DNA of 64,000 bases, taken from contig NZ_JAKFFT010000004.1 in NCBI RefSeq assembly GCF_021502655.1, positions 62,001-126,000 of the forward strand, written 5' to 3'. The stretch is from Dyadobacter sp. CY347. GTDB taxonomy: Bacteria > Bacteroidota > Bacteroidia > Cytophagales > Spirosomataceae. This document shows positions 7,355-15,725 of the stretch, in pieces (the stretch's first letter is position 1; each line of letters starts with the position of its first letter). The translations under genes and the position numbers were made by a program. The notes under the pieces are model-generated. The model searched no databases. It was not told the DNA's origin and saw only the letters and a list, made by a program, of their open reading frames with translations.

Positions 7355-8467
7355 TTATTTACCTGCCAACATAATCTTCGCGCCGCCTTTGCGGATGGAT
7401 TCGTAAACGGCGTCAACTACGATCATATCTTTTAACCCTTCGGCCCCGCTCACATTTGGATCGGGCTTGTTGTTGAGGATAATGTCGGCGATGCCGTCCA
7501 TTTGCAGGGTTTGGTGCGTGACTATGGGCTGGTTCATCGGGCCATTGTGCGTCCGGCCTTTGATCGGGCCGTAGCTGAATGCCGGGCTTAGCTCTACAAA
7601 GCCTTTTTCACCGATCACATAAAGTCTTTCGTAGTTATTGAAATTGTAAGTCGTGCCGCAGCTCGCAACCACGCCGCTGGGGAAGCCAAGCTGGAACATG
7701 ATGGTTTCGTCCACTTCCTTGAATTTCACCGGATCAGTTTTCGTTTCCTGCGCTGTCACCCAAATCGGCTCTTCGCCGGTGGCATAACGTGCGCCATTTA
7801 ATGCGTAAATGCCAACGTCCATCATGGCACCGCCGCCAGCCAGTGCTTTTTTCAGCCTCCATTGATTGGGATCGCCGGATTTGAAACCCATGTAATTATT
7901 TACATGCATGATCTTACCCAGCTCACCAGCCTCCCGCATGCGGATCAGCTCGCGTGTGTGCGGTTCAAAATGCATGCGATAACCAATGTAAAACTTCACT
8001 CCGGCCTTCTCACAAGCTGCGATCATTTCACGGGTTTGTTTTGCATTGTCGGCAACCGGTTTTTCGCAAAGAACGTGTTTTCCGGCAGCAGCTATTTGTA
8101 ACACATGCTTGTGATGCAGCGAGTTAGGTGTTGTAATGTATACAAGGTCGATATTCGGATTATCCTTAATCTTGCTGACGGTGTCGTAATTGTAAGTGTT
8201 CTTTTCGGGAATGTTGTATTTCTTTTTCCAATCTTCAAGCTTCGCCGGCGTGCCCGAAACGGCTCCTACGAGTGTCGCCATTTTACAGTCTTTCATGGCA
8301 TCCGCAACGCGTGTTCCGTAACTGCCCAGTCCCATGATCGCGACGCGTAGTTGTTTGTCGGCTTTCGGACCGGCATAAAGCTCTCTTGCGGCTGCGGGCA
8401 GATCGGTCAGTGCGGTTGCACCAATTCCCAGGGTTAATTTTTGAAGAAAATCGCGACGTGAGTCCAT
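7355..8467 (-). CDS. Tat-exported Gfo/Idh/MocA family oxidoreductase
   Basis: 370 residues from the ATG at 8465-8467; the frame extends six codons further but the conserved N-terminus SRRDFLQKL starts right after this ATG and is a twin-arginine signal. The Rossmann part follows (LRVAIMGLGSYGTRV), then the family motif CEKPVA with the catalytic lysine, and MMDVGIYALNGARY in the C-terminal domain. The family reduces or oxidises sugars or inositols with NAD(P); exported members in Bacteroidota often carry their cofactor folded in before transport and can act as glycosidases or redox enzymes on periplasmic sugars. It lies between higA (26 nt upstream) and the GH18 gene, so a glycan-related role is plausible. 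Confidence 0.88.
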   Translation of the reverse strand: MDSRRDFLQKLTLGIGATALTDLPAAARELYAGPKADKQLRVAIMGLGSYGTRVADAMKDCKMATLVGAVSGTPAKLEDWKKKYNIPEKNTYNYDTVSKIKDNPNIDLVYITTPNSLHHKHVLQIAAAGKHVLCEKPVADNAKQTREMIAACEKAGVKFYIGYRMHFEPHTRELIRMREAGELGKIMHVNNYMGFKSGDPNQWRLKKALAGGGAMMDVGIYALNGARYATGEEPIWVTAQETKTDPVKFKEVDETIMFQLGFPSGVVASCGTTYNFNNYERLYVIGEKGFVELSPAFSYGPIKGRTHNGPMNQPIVTHQTLQMDGIADIILNNKPDPNVSGAEGLKDMIVVDAVYESIRKGGAKIMLAGK

Positions 8468-8493
8468 AGTAATGAGTGATAACAAGATTGTGT

Positions 8494-9093
8494 TTACGAA
8501 TAAAGCGCTTTCATTAAAGAAGTTACCTGTGCTGGTTTTTTTGATTTTGAAGTATTTTCGGCAGCCTTTTCAAATGTTTCCCTTATCCTCAGTTCCACAT
8601 CCGGAGTTATCTCTGTGAAAATAAGATCCTCCAACTTTATTTTGAATAGCTTATGAATGATGATCAAGTCATTCATTGAAAAAGACCTGATCCCGTTCAG
8701 AAGCTCGGAAGTGTACGATTTGCTATGTGCCAGTATTGCGGATAGGTCATTTTGATTGAGTCCATTTTGCTTCAAATGCTTAATAATTAGACTTTTTCGT
8801 TTCCTAAAAAACAAGCGTTCCTTATCAACCTGCTTTTCCGCCAGATCACTTTCGTGCACTTGAGCATCTGTTACCAAGTCGGCATCCGACCAATGTTCAG
8901 ATTCATACTGAATGACCATGTCTCGAATTTCTTTTCGCAAGGGTTCAAGTTCCGGCTGATCCTTGCTCATGAGCCGAAGTAGCCTCTCACTTTGTATTGC
9001 TCTTTCCATTTCAAGCTCTGACGAAATCTTGCCTCTTTCTACGATCTCTCGGGCATCAAACGCTGTTACAGCAAATCCTTGTTTCTTAGCCAT
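8494..9093 (-). CDS. higA: HigA-type antitoxin with HTH domain (long form)
   Basis: 199 residues. An N-terminal helical region contains LRKEIRDMVIQYESEHW, the toxin-binding style stretch of HigA-like antitoxins paired with HigB RNases; an XRE HTH follows at about 100-160 (LIIKHLKQNGLNQNDLSAIL, SYTSELLNG). It is longer than the usual 100-140 residues because of a 35-residue N-terminal lead and a C-terminal tail. Its start lies 28 nt inside the toxin gene in another frame. The protein should neutralise HigB and repress the operon, most simply through the palindrome at 9426-9446. Gene symbol given by family and pairing. Confidence 0.82.
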   Translation of the reverse strand: MAKKQGFAVTAFDAREIVERGKISSELEMERAIQSERLLRLMSKDQPELEPLRKEIRDMVIQYESEHWSDADLVTDAQVHESDLAEKQVDKERLFFRKRKSLIIKHLKQNGLNQNDLSAILAHSKSYTSELLNGIRSFSMNDLIIIHKLFKIKLEDLIFTEITPDVELRIRETFEKAAENTSKSKKPAQVTSLMKALYS

Positions 9094-9404
9094 TTCTCTA
9101 TGCTGTTTTTGTTGTTTTTAAATATTCTCTCATACTCAGAGTGAGTTCCCACCCAAACGATACTTGCTTCATCATCTTTGATAACCAGTAACAACAGGGC
9201 GCGGTGAATATGGATATCTAGAAAGTAAAAGCCTGAATTTTGCACCTTTTCCGCATCGCTTCTTATTGCCCTGAAATCTGCATCGGATTGCACTCTTGTA
9301 CTTTCAAGGTCTGAAACTAGTCGATCAATTTCGTCTGATAATTTAGTGTTTCCGCGATTCTTCTTTTTTAGCTTTGATAAAATGTGTTTTCCTAGAAGCT
9401 TCAT
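9066..9404 (-). CDS. higB: HigB-type mRNA interferase toxin
   Basis: 112 residues from the ATG at 9402-9404 (MKLLGKHILSKLK). The frame is open another 37 codons, but that extension runs through an intrinsic terminator and the operon palindrome, so the internal ATG is the real start. The C-terminal half, ASIVWVGTHSEYERIFKNNKNSIEKWL, is the typical end of the HigB family, a RelE-like ribosome-dependent RNase. The preceding FYFLDIHIHRALLLLVI forms the central beta-sheet. Toxin-first order with an overlapping antitoxin downstream is the classic higBA arrangement. Confidence 0.88.
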   Translation of the reverse strand: MKLLGKHILSKLKKKNRGNTKLSDEIDRLVSDLESTRVQSDADFRAIRSDAEKVQNSGFYFLDIHIHRALLLLVIKDDEASIVWVGTHSEYERIFKNNKNSIEKWLRNKDLL

Positions 9405-9425
9405 CGACCGATCAAATTTAAGTAA

Positions 9426-9446
9426 AGTTCTACATAAAGTAGAACT
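9426..9446. promoter_or_regulatory. Palindromic operator upstream of higBA
   Basis: A perfect inverted repeat with arms AGTTCTAC and GTAGAACT separated by 5 nt, lying 21 bp upstream of the higB start. Position and symmetry fit an operator for the HigA HTH dimer and hence autorepression of the module. Binding is inferred. Confidence 0.55.
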
Positions 9447-9512
9447 ATCTACATGGTATTTATCCTTTTGACGCTGATCTCCGAAAAAGTAACGGTTTCC
9501 AAAATTTTTACA

Positions 9513-9542
9513 CAAAAAAGGCCTCCGGGTTTCCGGAGGCCT
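9513..9542 (-). terminator. Intrinsic terminator of the 9567-9947 gene
   Basis: A perfect 10-bp stem (AGGCCTCCGG with CCGGAGGCCT) around a GTTT loop, followed on the minus strand by a run of T. It sits 24 bp downstream of the stop of the small secreted protein and upstream of higBA, isolating the two units. Confidence 0.85.
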
Positions 9543-9566
9543 ACTGATTTATGGTTTACGCTTTGA

Positions 9567-9947
9567 TTATTTGACGGTTAGTGAACGTTCTAATTTTTGT
9601 TCTGACAGTTTGAAAGATTTTGATTGGATTTCTTTGCCGCTGATGACGTCCAGTTCGTATTTACCGGCATCCATTTGGTCCATGTTTAATGTGCGGCCAA
9701 ATTTTTGGTTGTCTTTGCTTACCGTTTCGCGGTATACAACACTTCCGGCTTCGTTTTTAAGCAAAATCACTGTGCTCGCGTCGTTGGTTGCTTTGTTAAC
9801 CAAGACATTGATCTTGCCATTTTTGGTAGGGTAAATTCCTGTTCCGAACGTCGAAGCTTTTTTTGTTTCTTTGTCTTCGGCGTTGGCAGCGAATGTAGAG
9901 GCGATCAATGCGAAGGCAAATGCGAAGGTTTTGATTGTAGTTTTCAT
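9567..9947 (-). CDS. Small secreted protein of unknown function
   Basis: 126 residues from the ATG at 9945-9947 (MKTTIKTFAFAFALIASTF), which begins a clear Sec signal peptide ending near NAED; the frame is open much further upstream but that part runs through AT-rich leader DNA and has no signal. The mature part of about 100 residues looks all-beta (GKINVLVNKATNDASTVILL, GSVVYRETVSK, GKYELDVIS), like a single Ig-type or secretion-tail domain as seen in many Bacteroidota secreted proteins. No catalytic motif is visible. It is a single-gene unit with its own terminator and a leader of more than 200 bp. Confidence 0.78.
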   Translation of the reverse strand: MKTTIKTFAFAFALIASTFAANAEDKETKKASTFGTGIYPTKNGKINVLVNKATNDASTVILLKNEAGSVVYRETVSKDNQKFGRTLNMDQMDAGKYELDVISGKEIQSKSFKLSEQKLERSLTVK

Positions 9948-10171
9948 GGCTATTTTATTTTTATGGCTAATTTTTAATTTACTTTTTGTCTCTGAGGACA
10001 TAACAAAGGTGGCGCATTTCCCGGTACTATGTAATACAAAGTACAGGAGTGGAAACTTTACGTGAATGAATGGTTTATATCTTTCATGAGTAATTAAGTG
10101 GTTGTTGCAATTTGGTTCAATGATGGATTGTTGCAGTTGTATGTTGCATCCTGATGTGTTAATAAGTGTTA

Positions 10172-10209
10172 AAAAAAACGGCTCGCTGCGATGCAGGAGC
10201 CGTTTTTTT
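10172..10209 (-). terminator. Intrinsic terminator of the GH88/MFS operon
   Basis: Arms AAAAAAACGGCTC and GAGCCGTTTTTTT around a 12-nt loop, 23 bp downstream of the MFS stop codon. The A/T flanks make it functional in either direction. It marks the end of the minus-strand operon starting at 15633. Confidence 0.85.
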
Positions 10210-10231
10210 AAATTATAGATCAACATACGAA

Positions 10232-11473
10232 CTATTCCTTTTCAACGAAGTCCATATCCTTGGTAAATGTTTCTTCCAAAAAGTATAAGGCGAGTAATGC
10301 AACCATGGATGTTGCAACACCAATAAGCAGCGCACTTTGAATCACGCCGAGGTCCGGTTTGAAACTGACAAACAATGCAGCTAACGGGATCGTCGCTCCT
10401 CTCACAAAATTGGGGACAGTCGTCGCGACAGTGGCGCGCAAGTTGGTTCCGAAAAGTTCTGCGGCGATCGTGATAAATAATGTCCAGTAACCATTGCAGA
10501 ATCCCAGTAATGCGCACATTAAATAGAATGTAAACAAATCGAGCGCCGGGATCATCAGGTAGCCGATCATCATGGTCAGGGAAAGAATGATGAACAAGCC
10601 GATCACACGCTTTCTGCTTTTAAGATACTGGCTTAATAAACCACTGAAAATATCACCAAAAACTTGTCCCGAAAATGCCAGCATCACGGCCTTACCAGCA
10701 TTAATTCCCTCAATTCCTTTTGCAGCGCCGAACTCCGGGGAGAAAGTGATCAGGATACCAACCACAAACCAGATGGGCAGCCCCACCAGGATCGCCATCA
10801 AATATTTTGCGAAACGCTTTCCGTTCGTAAGGATCATCATGACGTTGCCGCGGTCCACAGTTCTCTCCTTAACCTGCTTGAACATCCCTGATTCAAAAAC
10901 GTTGAACCTCAGAATCAGCAGTAGCAAGCCCATTCCGCCGCCAACGAAATAGGAAATCCGCCATGCGAACATATCCGCCACAAAATACGCCAGGATAGCT
11001 CCCAGAACGCCTAATGTTGCCACCAATGTTGTTCCGTAACCCCGTATTTCTTTGGGCAAAACCTCCGTTACCAATGTAATTCCCGCTCCTAGTTCCCCCG
11101 CAAGTCCCACACCTGCGATGAAACGGAGCAATGCATATTGGTCCAGCGAAGTGACAAACCCGTTTCCAATATTGGCAAGAGAATACATGATAATAGATCC
11201 GAAAAGCACAGAAAGACGACCTTTTTTATCTGCGATAACACCCCACAGAACGCCGCCAATGAGCATTCCGGCCATTTGATAATTAAGCAGCCTGATGCCT
11301 TCACCCAGCAACTGGTCTGCGGGCACATTCAGCGCTTTTAAGCTGGGGACGCGCACTACGCTAAACAAAAACAGGTCGTACATATCAACCAGATAGCCCA
11401 GCGCAGCCACGATGACCGGCACTTGAAGCAGTTGTGAGAGTAAGCTCGGGCGAGGGTTAGGATGTTCGGACAT
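10232..11473 (-). CDS. MFS transporter, probable sugar or sugar-acid importer
   Basis: 413 residues with a dozen or so hydrophobic segments. The MFS loop signature GVIADKKGRLSVLFG lies between the second and third helices and a loop of basic and polar residues (KQVKERTVDRGN) splits the two halves. The first helix LGYLVDMYDLFLFSV has the acidic pair typical of metabolite:H+ symporters. As the last gene of an operon with a GH88 hydrolase, an isomerase and two dehydrogenases, it most likely imports the sugar or uronate released by the hydrolase across the inner membrane. Start ATG at 11471-11473, 24 nt after the SDR gene. Confidence 0.87.
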   Translation of the reverse strand: MSEHPNPRPSLLSQLLQVPVIVAALGYLVDMYDLFLFSVVRVPSLKALNVPADQLLGEGIRLLNYQMAGMLIGGVLWGVIADKKGRLSVLFGSIIMYSLANIGNGFVTSLDQYALLRFIAGVGLAGELGAGITLVTEVLPKEIRGYGTTLVATLGVLGAILAYFVADMFAWRISYFVGGGMGLLLLILRFNVFESGMFKQVKERTVDRGNVMMILTNGKRFAKYLMAILVGLPIWFVVGILITFSPEFGAAKGIEGINAGKAVMLAFSGQVFGDIFSGLLSQYLKSRKRVIGLFIILSLTMMIGYLMIPALDLFTFYLMCALLGFCNGYWTLFITIAAELFGTNLRATVATTVPNFVRGATIPLAALFVSFKPDLGVIQSALLIGVATSMVALLALYFLEETFTKDMDFVEKE

Positions 11474-11497
11474 AAGTGATTTGGTTTACTTTGAAAG

Positions 11498-12268
11498 CTA
11501 TAATCTGTCAATCAACATTCCACCATCCACACCGATCACCTGGCCGGTGGAGTAGGGGAAATCACCTCTTGTGAGCGATGCAACGGCTTTTCCGACGTCA
11601 TCCGGAGTTCCCCAGCGAGGTTGCAATGCTATGCCGCTTTGGAAAAGGGTATCATATTTTTCCTGCACTTTGGAAGTCATATCCGTTGCAATAATGCCCG
11701 GCCGGATCTCAAAAACGGGAATATTAAACTCCGCCATACGGACCGCAAATAGCAGGTTTGTCATCGCCAGACCTGATTTTGAAATACAATATTCTCCCCG
11801 GTTAATGGACGCGACCGTTGCCGAAATCGACGTTACAAAAATGATCGTCGCCTCGAATGCATGGTTATTCTGCTTTGCATGTGCCATTCGTTTTGCAATG
11901 GCCTGCGTCAGGAAAAATGGGCCTTCCAGGTTGGTTTGCATTACTTCCTGAAAGTTTTCCGGTGTCGTTTCCAGAATATCCAGTCGTTCGCGCGGAGCAA
12001 TTCCTGCATTATTAACCAGAATATGAATTTGTCCAAAAACCGAATAAGCTTTCTCGATAATAGCCTCTCGGTCAGCGGGATTGGCAATATTTCCCTGGCA
12101 ATAAACCACTTCTGCGCCTAATTCCCTAAGTTCATTCAGCGCTTCAGCTGCGCCTTCTTCATCACGTACGCCATTGATGGCGAGGTTATAGCCTTCTTTG
12201 GCAAGGGCCTTAGCGATGCCAAAACCGATTCCACGACTTCCACCGGTTATTAATGCGGTATTTTTCAT
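11498..12268 (-). CDS. Short-chain dehydrogenase/reductase, NAD(P)-dependent
   Basis: 256 residues, classical SDR. The cofactor motif [12 protein letters not shown] lies at residues 8-19, NNAGIA near 88, the catalytic serine in TSISATVAS, and Y-x-x-x-K in YCISKSG. The C-terminal [15 protein letters not shown] closes the family pattern. SDRs annotated as 3-oxoacyl-ACP reductase often act on sugars when they sit in catabolic operons; here it overlaps the Gfo/Idh gene by 4 nt (ATGA) so oxidation or reduction of a sugar intermediate is the likeliest task. Not a fatty-acid synthesis gene by context. Confidence 0.88.
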   Translation of the reverse strand: MKNTALITGGSRGIGFGIAKALAKEGYNLAINGVRDEEGAAEALNELRELGAEVVYCQGNIANPADREAIIEKAYSVFGQIHILVNNAGIAPRERLDILETTPENFQEVMQTNLEGPFFLTQAIAKRMAHAKQNNHAFEATIIFVTSISATVASINRGEYCISKSGLAMTNLLFAVRMAEFNIPVFEIRPGIIATDMTSKVQEKYDTLFQSGIALQPRWGTPDDVGKAVASLTRGDFPYSTGQVIGVDGGMLIDRL

Positions 12269-13410
12269 AATTCGTCGATATTAACCCACTGCCGCTTTTC
12301 CCAGCTTTCAATGCCTTTTTCAGCCAGTTGCACGCCACGCGCACCCGCTTTCAAATCCCATGGGAACGGTGTGTCTTTTACAATGTGTTTTAAGAAAAGC
12401 TCCCATTGCGCTTTGAATGCATTATCAAAAATCTCTTGCTCGGGCACTTTGGACCAGCCTTCGAAAAATGGAATGGGTTGTGGAATATCCGGGTTCCAGA
12501 CGGGTTTCGGCGTGTTTCCGTAATGTTGCGTGTAGCAATCACGCAAGCCTGCCACGGCCGAGCCGTGTGTGCCGTCCACTTGCAATGTGAGCAGATCGTC
12601 GCGACGGACGCGGACTGTCCAGGATGAATTGAATTGCGCGATGACGTCACCTTCCAGTTCGAATGTGGCATAGCAAGCATCGTCCGCTGTTGCTTTGTAT
12701 GGGTTGCCATTTTCATCGATGCGCTCGGGAATGTGCGTGGCGCCGAGGCAGGAAACAGCTTTTACTTTGCCAAAAAGGTTGTCCAGAACATAGCGCCAGT
12801 GGCAAAGCATATCCACAATAATGCCGCCGTCGTCTTCTTTTCTATAATTCCACGATGGACGCTGCGCCGGAATGCTGTGGCCTTCAAAGACCCAGTAACC
12901 GAATTCTCCGCGCACAGAAAGGATTTTTCCGAAGAAGCCATTCTCCATTAACCGCTTCAATTTCAGCATCCCGGGCAGCCAAAGCTTATCCTGAACAACA
13001 CCGTTTTTCAAACCTGCGGCCGTTGCCAACTCGTAAAGTTCAAGCGCTTCCTCAGTAGTGGTTCCGGTTGGTTTTTCACAATAAATGTGTTTCCCGGCAA
13101 GAATAGCCTTTTTCACAGCAGCTGCGCGGCGACCCGTCACCTGGGCATCGAAATAAATCTGATACTGCGGATCAGACATTACAGAATCCAGATCCGTTGT
13201 GTATTTCGCTATTCCGGACTGTTTGCAAAGCGATTGCAGCTTGCTTTCGTTACGCCCAACCAGGATCGGATCCGGCATAATTACTTCGTCAGCCGAGATT
13301 TTCACGCCGCCTTGTTCGATAATGGCTTTGATGGATCTTAGTAAATGCTGATTTGTCCCCATACGGCCCGTCACGCCGTTCATGATAATGCCAATGTTAT
13401 GTGTAGTCAT
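12265..13410 (-). CDS. Gfo/Idh/MocA family sugar dehydrogenase (cytoplasmic)
   Basis: 381 residues. The N-terminal Rossmann domain carries [13 protein letters not shown] and, after an insert, the family motif YCEKPTG with the catalytic lysine near residue 113. The C-terminal half has the second domain ([19 protein letters not shown]), where the D and H after GG are the usual catalytic pair. No signal peptide, so it is cytoplasmic, unlike the Tat-exported paralogue at 7355-8467. It is about 40 residues longer than short family members because of an insert after the nucleotide loop. Translational overlap with the SDR suggests consecutive steps on one sugar substrate. Confidence 0.87.
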   Translation of the reverse strand: MTTHNIGIIMNGVTGRMGTNQHLLRSIKAIIEQGGVKISADEVIMPDPILVGRNESKLQSLCKQSGIAKYTTDLDSVMSDPQYQIYFDAQVTGRRAAAVKKAILAGKHIYCEKPTGTTTEEALELYELATAAGLKNGVVQDKLWLPGMLKLKRLMENGFFGKILSVRGEFGYWVFEGHSIPAQRPSWNYRKEDDGGIIVDMLCHWRYVLDNLFGKVKAVSCLGATHIPERIDENGNPYKATADDACYATFELEGDVIAQFNSSWTVRVRRDDLLTLQVDGTHGSAVAGLRDCYTQHYGNTPKPVWNPDIPQPIPFFEGWSKVPEQEIFDNAFKAQWELFLKHIVKDTPFPWDLKAGARGVQLAEKGIESWEKRQWVNIDEL

Positions 13411-13420
13411 GTTTTTTATT

Positions 13421-14254
13421 TTAAACAGTTTTCAAAAATGCCTCTGTAATTTCTCCCAAAAACAAATGCTGATCCTTCGCCCAATGAATGTTCGAGAAAA
13501 TCTCTACTTCACAAAAGCCTTGGAAACCAGTCGCTTCCACCCAGCCACGAATCTTTTTCAAATCAATGCAGCCTTCACCCATTAATCCCCGGTCATTGAG
13601 CAAGTCGATGGTGTTGACTTTCCAATCACAGACATGATAAGCAAGCAAATTTCCGTTTGCGCCGCAGCGGGCGATCTCTTTTTCCAGATCGCCGTCCCAC
13701 CACAAATGATACACATCCACCGCCACGCCTACGTATGGCGAATTGAAATACTCAGCCATATCATTGGCCTGGGCCAACGTGTTAATCGCTGATCGATCAG
13801 CAGCATACATGGGATGCAGTGGCTCAATAGCCAGTTTTACTTTAAGTTTTTCGGCCAATGGCAAAATCGCAGCAATGCCTTCCTTAATTTGTTCGCGGGA
13901 TTTTTCCAATGACTGATCAGGCGACGCGCCACAAACCAGCACGATCATGGGAGCACCCAAAGCTGCGGCTTCTTCGAGTAACTTCCGGTTATGATCAATG
14001 GCCTGCGCGCGTCCTGCGCTGCTCGTATGCGGGAAAAACCCGCCGCGAACGTAAGAGACGATTTCAAGCCCGGCAGATCGGATCAGCTCTCCGGCACGGT
14101 GAGGGCCGATCCGTTCAGTTGCGTTCTGCCAGACACTTATTCCTTTAACCCCTGCCGCCGCGTAATTTTCCACTGCTTCCGAAAGCTCCCAGGGTTTCGT
14201 GGTAATGGTGTGAATGCAGCAACGGTCTAGTGTTATGTCGTTGATAATGTTCAT
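13421..14254 (-). CDS. Sugar phosphate isomerase/epimerase-like TIM-barrel protein
   Basis: 277 residues of the AP-endonuclease-2-type xylose isomerase-like family. Likely metal ligands are E144 (LAIEPLHP), D180 ([10 protein letters not shown]), H207 (LAYHVCDWK) and E251 (FCEVEIFS), the standard E-D-H-E set in order along the barrel. Members isomerise or epimerise keto-sugars or inositol derivatives. The gene overlaps the GH88-like gene by 4 nt and precedes the Gfo/Idh gene by 10 nt, so it is a step of the same pathway. The exact reaction is unknown. Confidence 0.85.
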   Translation of the reverse strand: MNIINDITLDRCCIHTITTKPWELSEAVENYAAAGVKGISVWQNATERIGPHRAGELIRSAGLEIVSYVRGGFFPHTSSAGRAQAIDHNRKLLEEAAALGAPMIVLVCGASPDQSLEKSREQIKEGIAAILPLAEKLKVKLAIEPLHPMYAADRSAINTLAQANDMAEYFNSPYVGVAVDVYHLWWDGDLEKEIARCGANGNLLAYHVCDWKVNTIDLLNDRGLMGEGCIDLKKIRGWVEATGFQGFCEVEIFSNIHWAKDQHLFLGEITEAFLKTV

Positions 14255-15633
14255 TTTACAGCGCCCAGATAAGTATAGTAAGGCAATCCTTTGTTAATGC
14301 GATCCACATAAAGTGCTACTTCCCGCGCATGGTAATCGCCCCACATACTGGATTCGCCGCAAGGGATTTTCTGTCCGGCAGGAATGTTGTCCCAGCCATT
14401 TGGACGGTGATAAATCGAATGCAGGATCAATCCCTGGTGCGTCGGGTCGGTGGATAGGTAAGGTTCTGCAAACAGCGAATCCAACGCGGTTAAGCCTGCC
14501 TGCCAGTATTTATTTCCCTGTTCTGTCTGCCCTTTATCCTTCAAGTATTTTCCCAATCGAAGTAAACCTTGCGCACCAATTGCGGCCGCTGAGCTGTCTA
14601 TGGGTTCAAATTCGTTGTAAGGATCGGAAGTTCTGGATGTATAATCGCCTAATTTATATAATTGAGGCGCGCCGGTGTCCCAATAGGGAATTCCATCGGA
14701 GGCGGTGTTATCAATGTAAAAGTCGCAGGTGGCTTGGGCACCTTTTAAATATATATTCTCAATTTCCGCTCTGCCACCCAAGGGTGTAAGTTCTTCATCA
14801 GAAAACGCAGAAAGCGATTCCAGCTGTTCTGCAAAACCGGCCATGGCCCAGGCTAATCCGCGTGTCCAGGTTGTGAACCCTGAGAAACCTTGTTGGGAAT
14901 TGGGGCAGCGATAATTGCCGTCATTGGTGTTAAAAACGCTTTCATGTGCTGTACGGCCCCAGACGTCGTAACTGTCGCGGCCTTCGCCATAGTAAACCGC
15001 ATATTTGGCAGTTGCGATGGAGTGTGATGTCCCGCGTTGCAGTAAGCTTGTTTTTACATCATTTTCACCCATCAAACTGTGGCCCAGCAAATGCGAAACC
15101 ATCAGCGCACGCACCGAGCGAATTGTATCCACAAATAAGGAATGCGGTCCATTGAATGAATGTATAAAACCCTGACCGTCTTTTGTATTAGTCCATCTTT
15201 TAGCCTGAACTGCCCCGGAAATTTTCAGCGCGATCTCGTAGAAGTTGCGTTCCCAGTCGTTTTCAGGAATGCGGCCTTCATTCATTAATCTCAATAAATT
15301 TCCATAAGTGCTCACATTATTAAAGCCATGATCATGCACGCCGAAATGGCCTACATGGGACGCCATGCTGCTCACCGTGTTTTTTCGGGCGCTTTCCAAA
15401 AACTGCGTTTCACCGGTTGCATCAAATTGCAAAACTTCGGCACCATACTGGAAACCTTGTGTCCATTCAGTCCAGCCCCGCAATGTGTATTTGCCGTTGA
15501 CGGTGAAAACGGGCGTTCCTTTCGAGTTGTCGTATTCCCTTGAAATGAGGTTGATTTTTTCGGCGGAAAGCTGCCAGAGCTTGTCAAGTTTAGGCTGAAG
15601 CGAAGCGGCGGTAAGATCGTTGCGAATCTGCAT
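14251..15633 (-). CDS. Glycoside hydrolase family 88-like (unsaturated glucuronyl hydrolase-like)
   Basis: 460 residues of alpha/alpha-barrel type. Family hallmarks are FGVHDHGFNNVSTYGNLLRL, the FTTWTRGLAWAMAGF block, and DGIPYWDTG followed by PIDSSAAAIGAQGLLRLG, which is a signature stretch of GH88/GH105 proteins. These enzymes add water to the C4-C5 double bond of an unsaturated uronic acid at the end of lyase products. No signal peptide is visible, so it would act in the cytoplasm, after import. It is the first gene of the catabolic operon and sits behind a strong Bacteroidota promoter. Its divergence from the standard size (about 370-400) means another substrate is possible. Confidence 0.8.
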   Translation of the reverse strand: MQIRNDLTAASLQPKLDKLWQLSAEKINLISREYDNSKGTPVFTVNGKYTLRGWTEWTQGFQYGAEVLQFDATGETQFLESARKNTVSSMASHVGHFGVHDHGFNNVSTYGNLLRLMNEGRIPENDWERNFYEIALKISGAVQAKRWTNTKDGQGFIHSFNGPHSLFVDTIRSVRALMVSHLLGHSLMGENDVKTSLLQRGTSHSIATAKYAVYYGEGRDSYDVWGRTAHESVFNTNDGNYRCPNSQQGFSGFTTWTRGLAWAMAGFAEQLESLSAFSDEELTPLGGRAEIENIYLKGAQATCDFYIDNTASDGIPYWDTGAPQLYKLGDYTSRTSDPYNEFEPIDSSAAAIGAQGLLRLGKYLKDKGQTEQGNKYWQAGLTALDSLFAEPYLSTDPTHQGLILHSIYHRPNGWDNIPAGQKIPCGESSMWGDYHAREVALYVDRINKGLPYYTYLGAVK

Positions 15634-15679
15634 AATAGATATCGATAGTATTATTTAGCCATTTTATTTTTGGATAATA

Positions 15680-15710
15680 CAAAGATATCCGCCCGTGTAG
15701 GCGTGAGCAA
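15680..15710 (-). promoter_or_regulatory. Bacteroidota promoter of the GH88/isomerase/dehydrogenase/MFS operon
   Basis: On the minus strand TTG (15708-15710), 20-nt spacer, then TATCTTTG (15680-15687), a full match to TAnnTTTG. It lies 47 nt upstream of the GH88-like start and just after the AraC stop. This supports separate transcription of the operon from its AraC regulator. Confidence 0.72.
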
Positions 15711-15725
15711 GGTACATTTTTGCTA

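Noticed and set aside
9405..9515. N-terminal extension of higB
   Set aside because: The extension runs through an intrinsic terminator and the operator palindrome, and the conserved family start begins at the internal ATG at 9404.
9948..10226. N-terminal extension of the small secreted protein
   Set aside because: The signal peptide begins at the ATG at 9947 and the upstream stretch passes through AT-rich leader and terminator DNA without family features.
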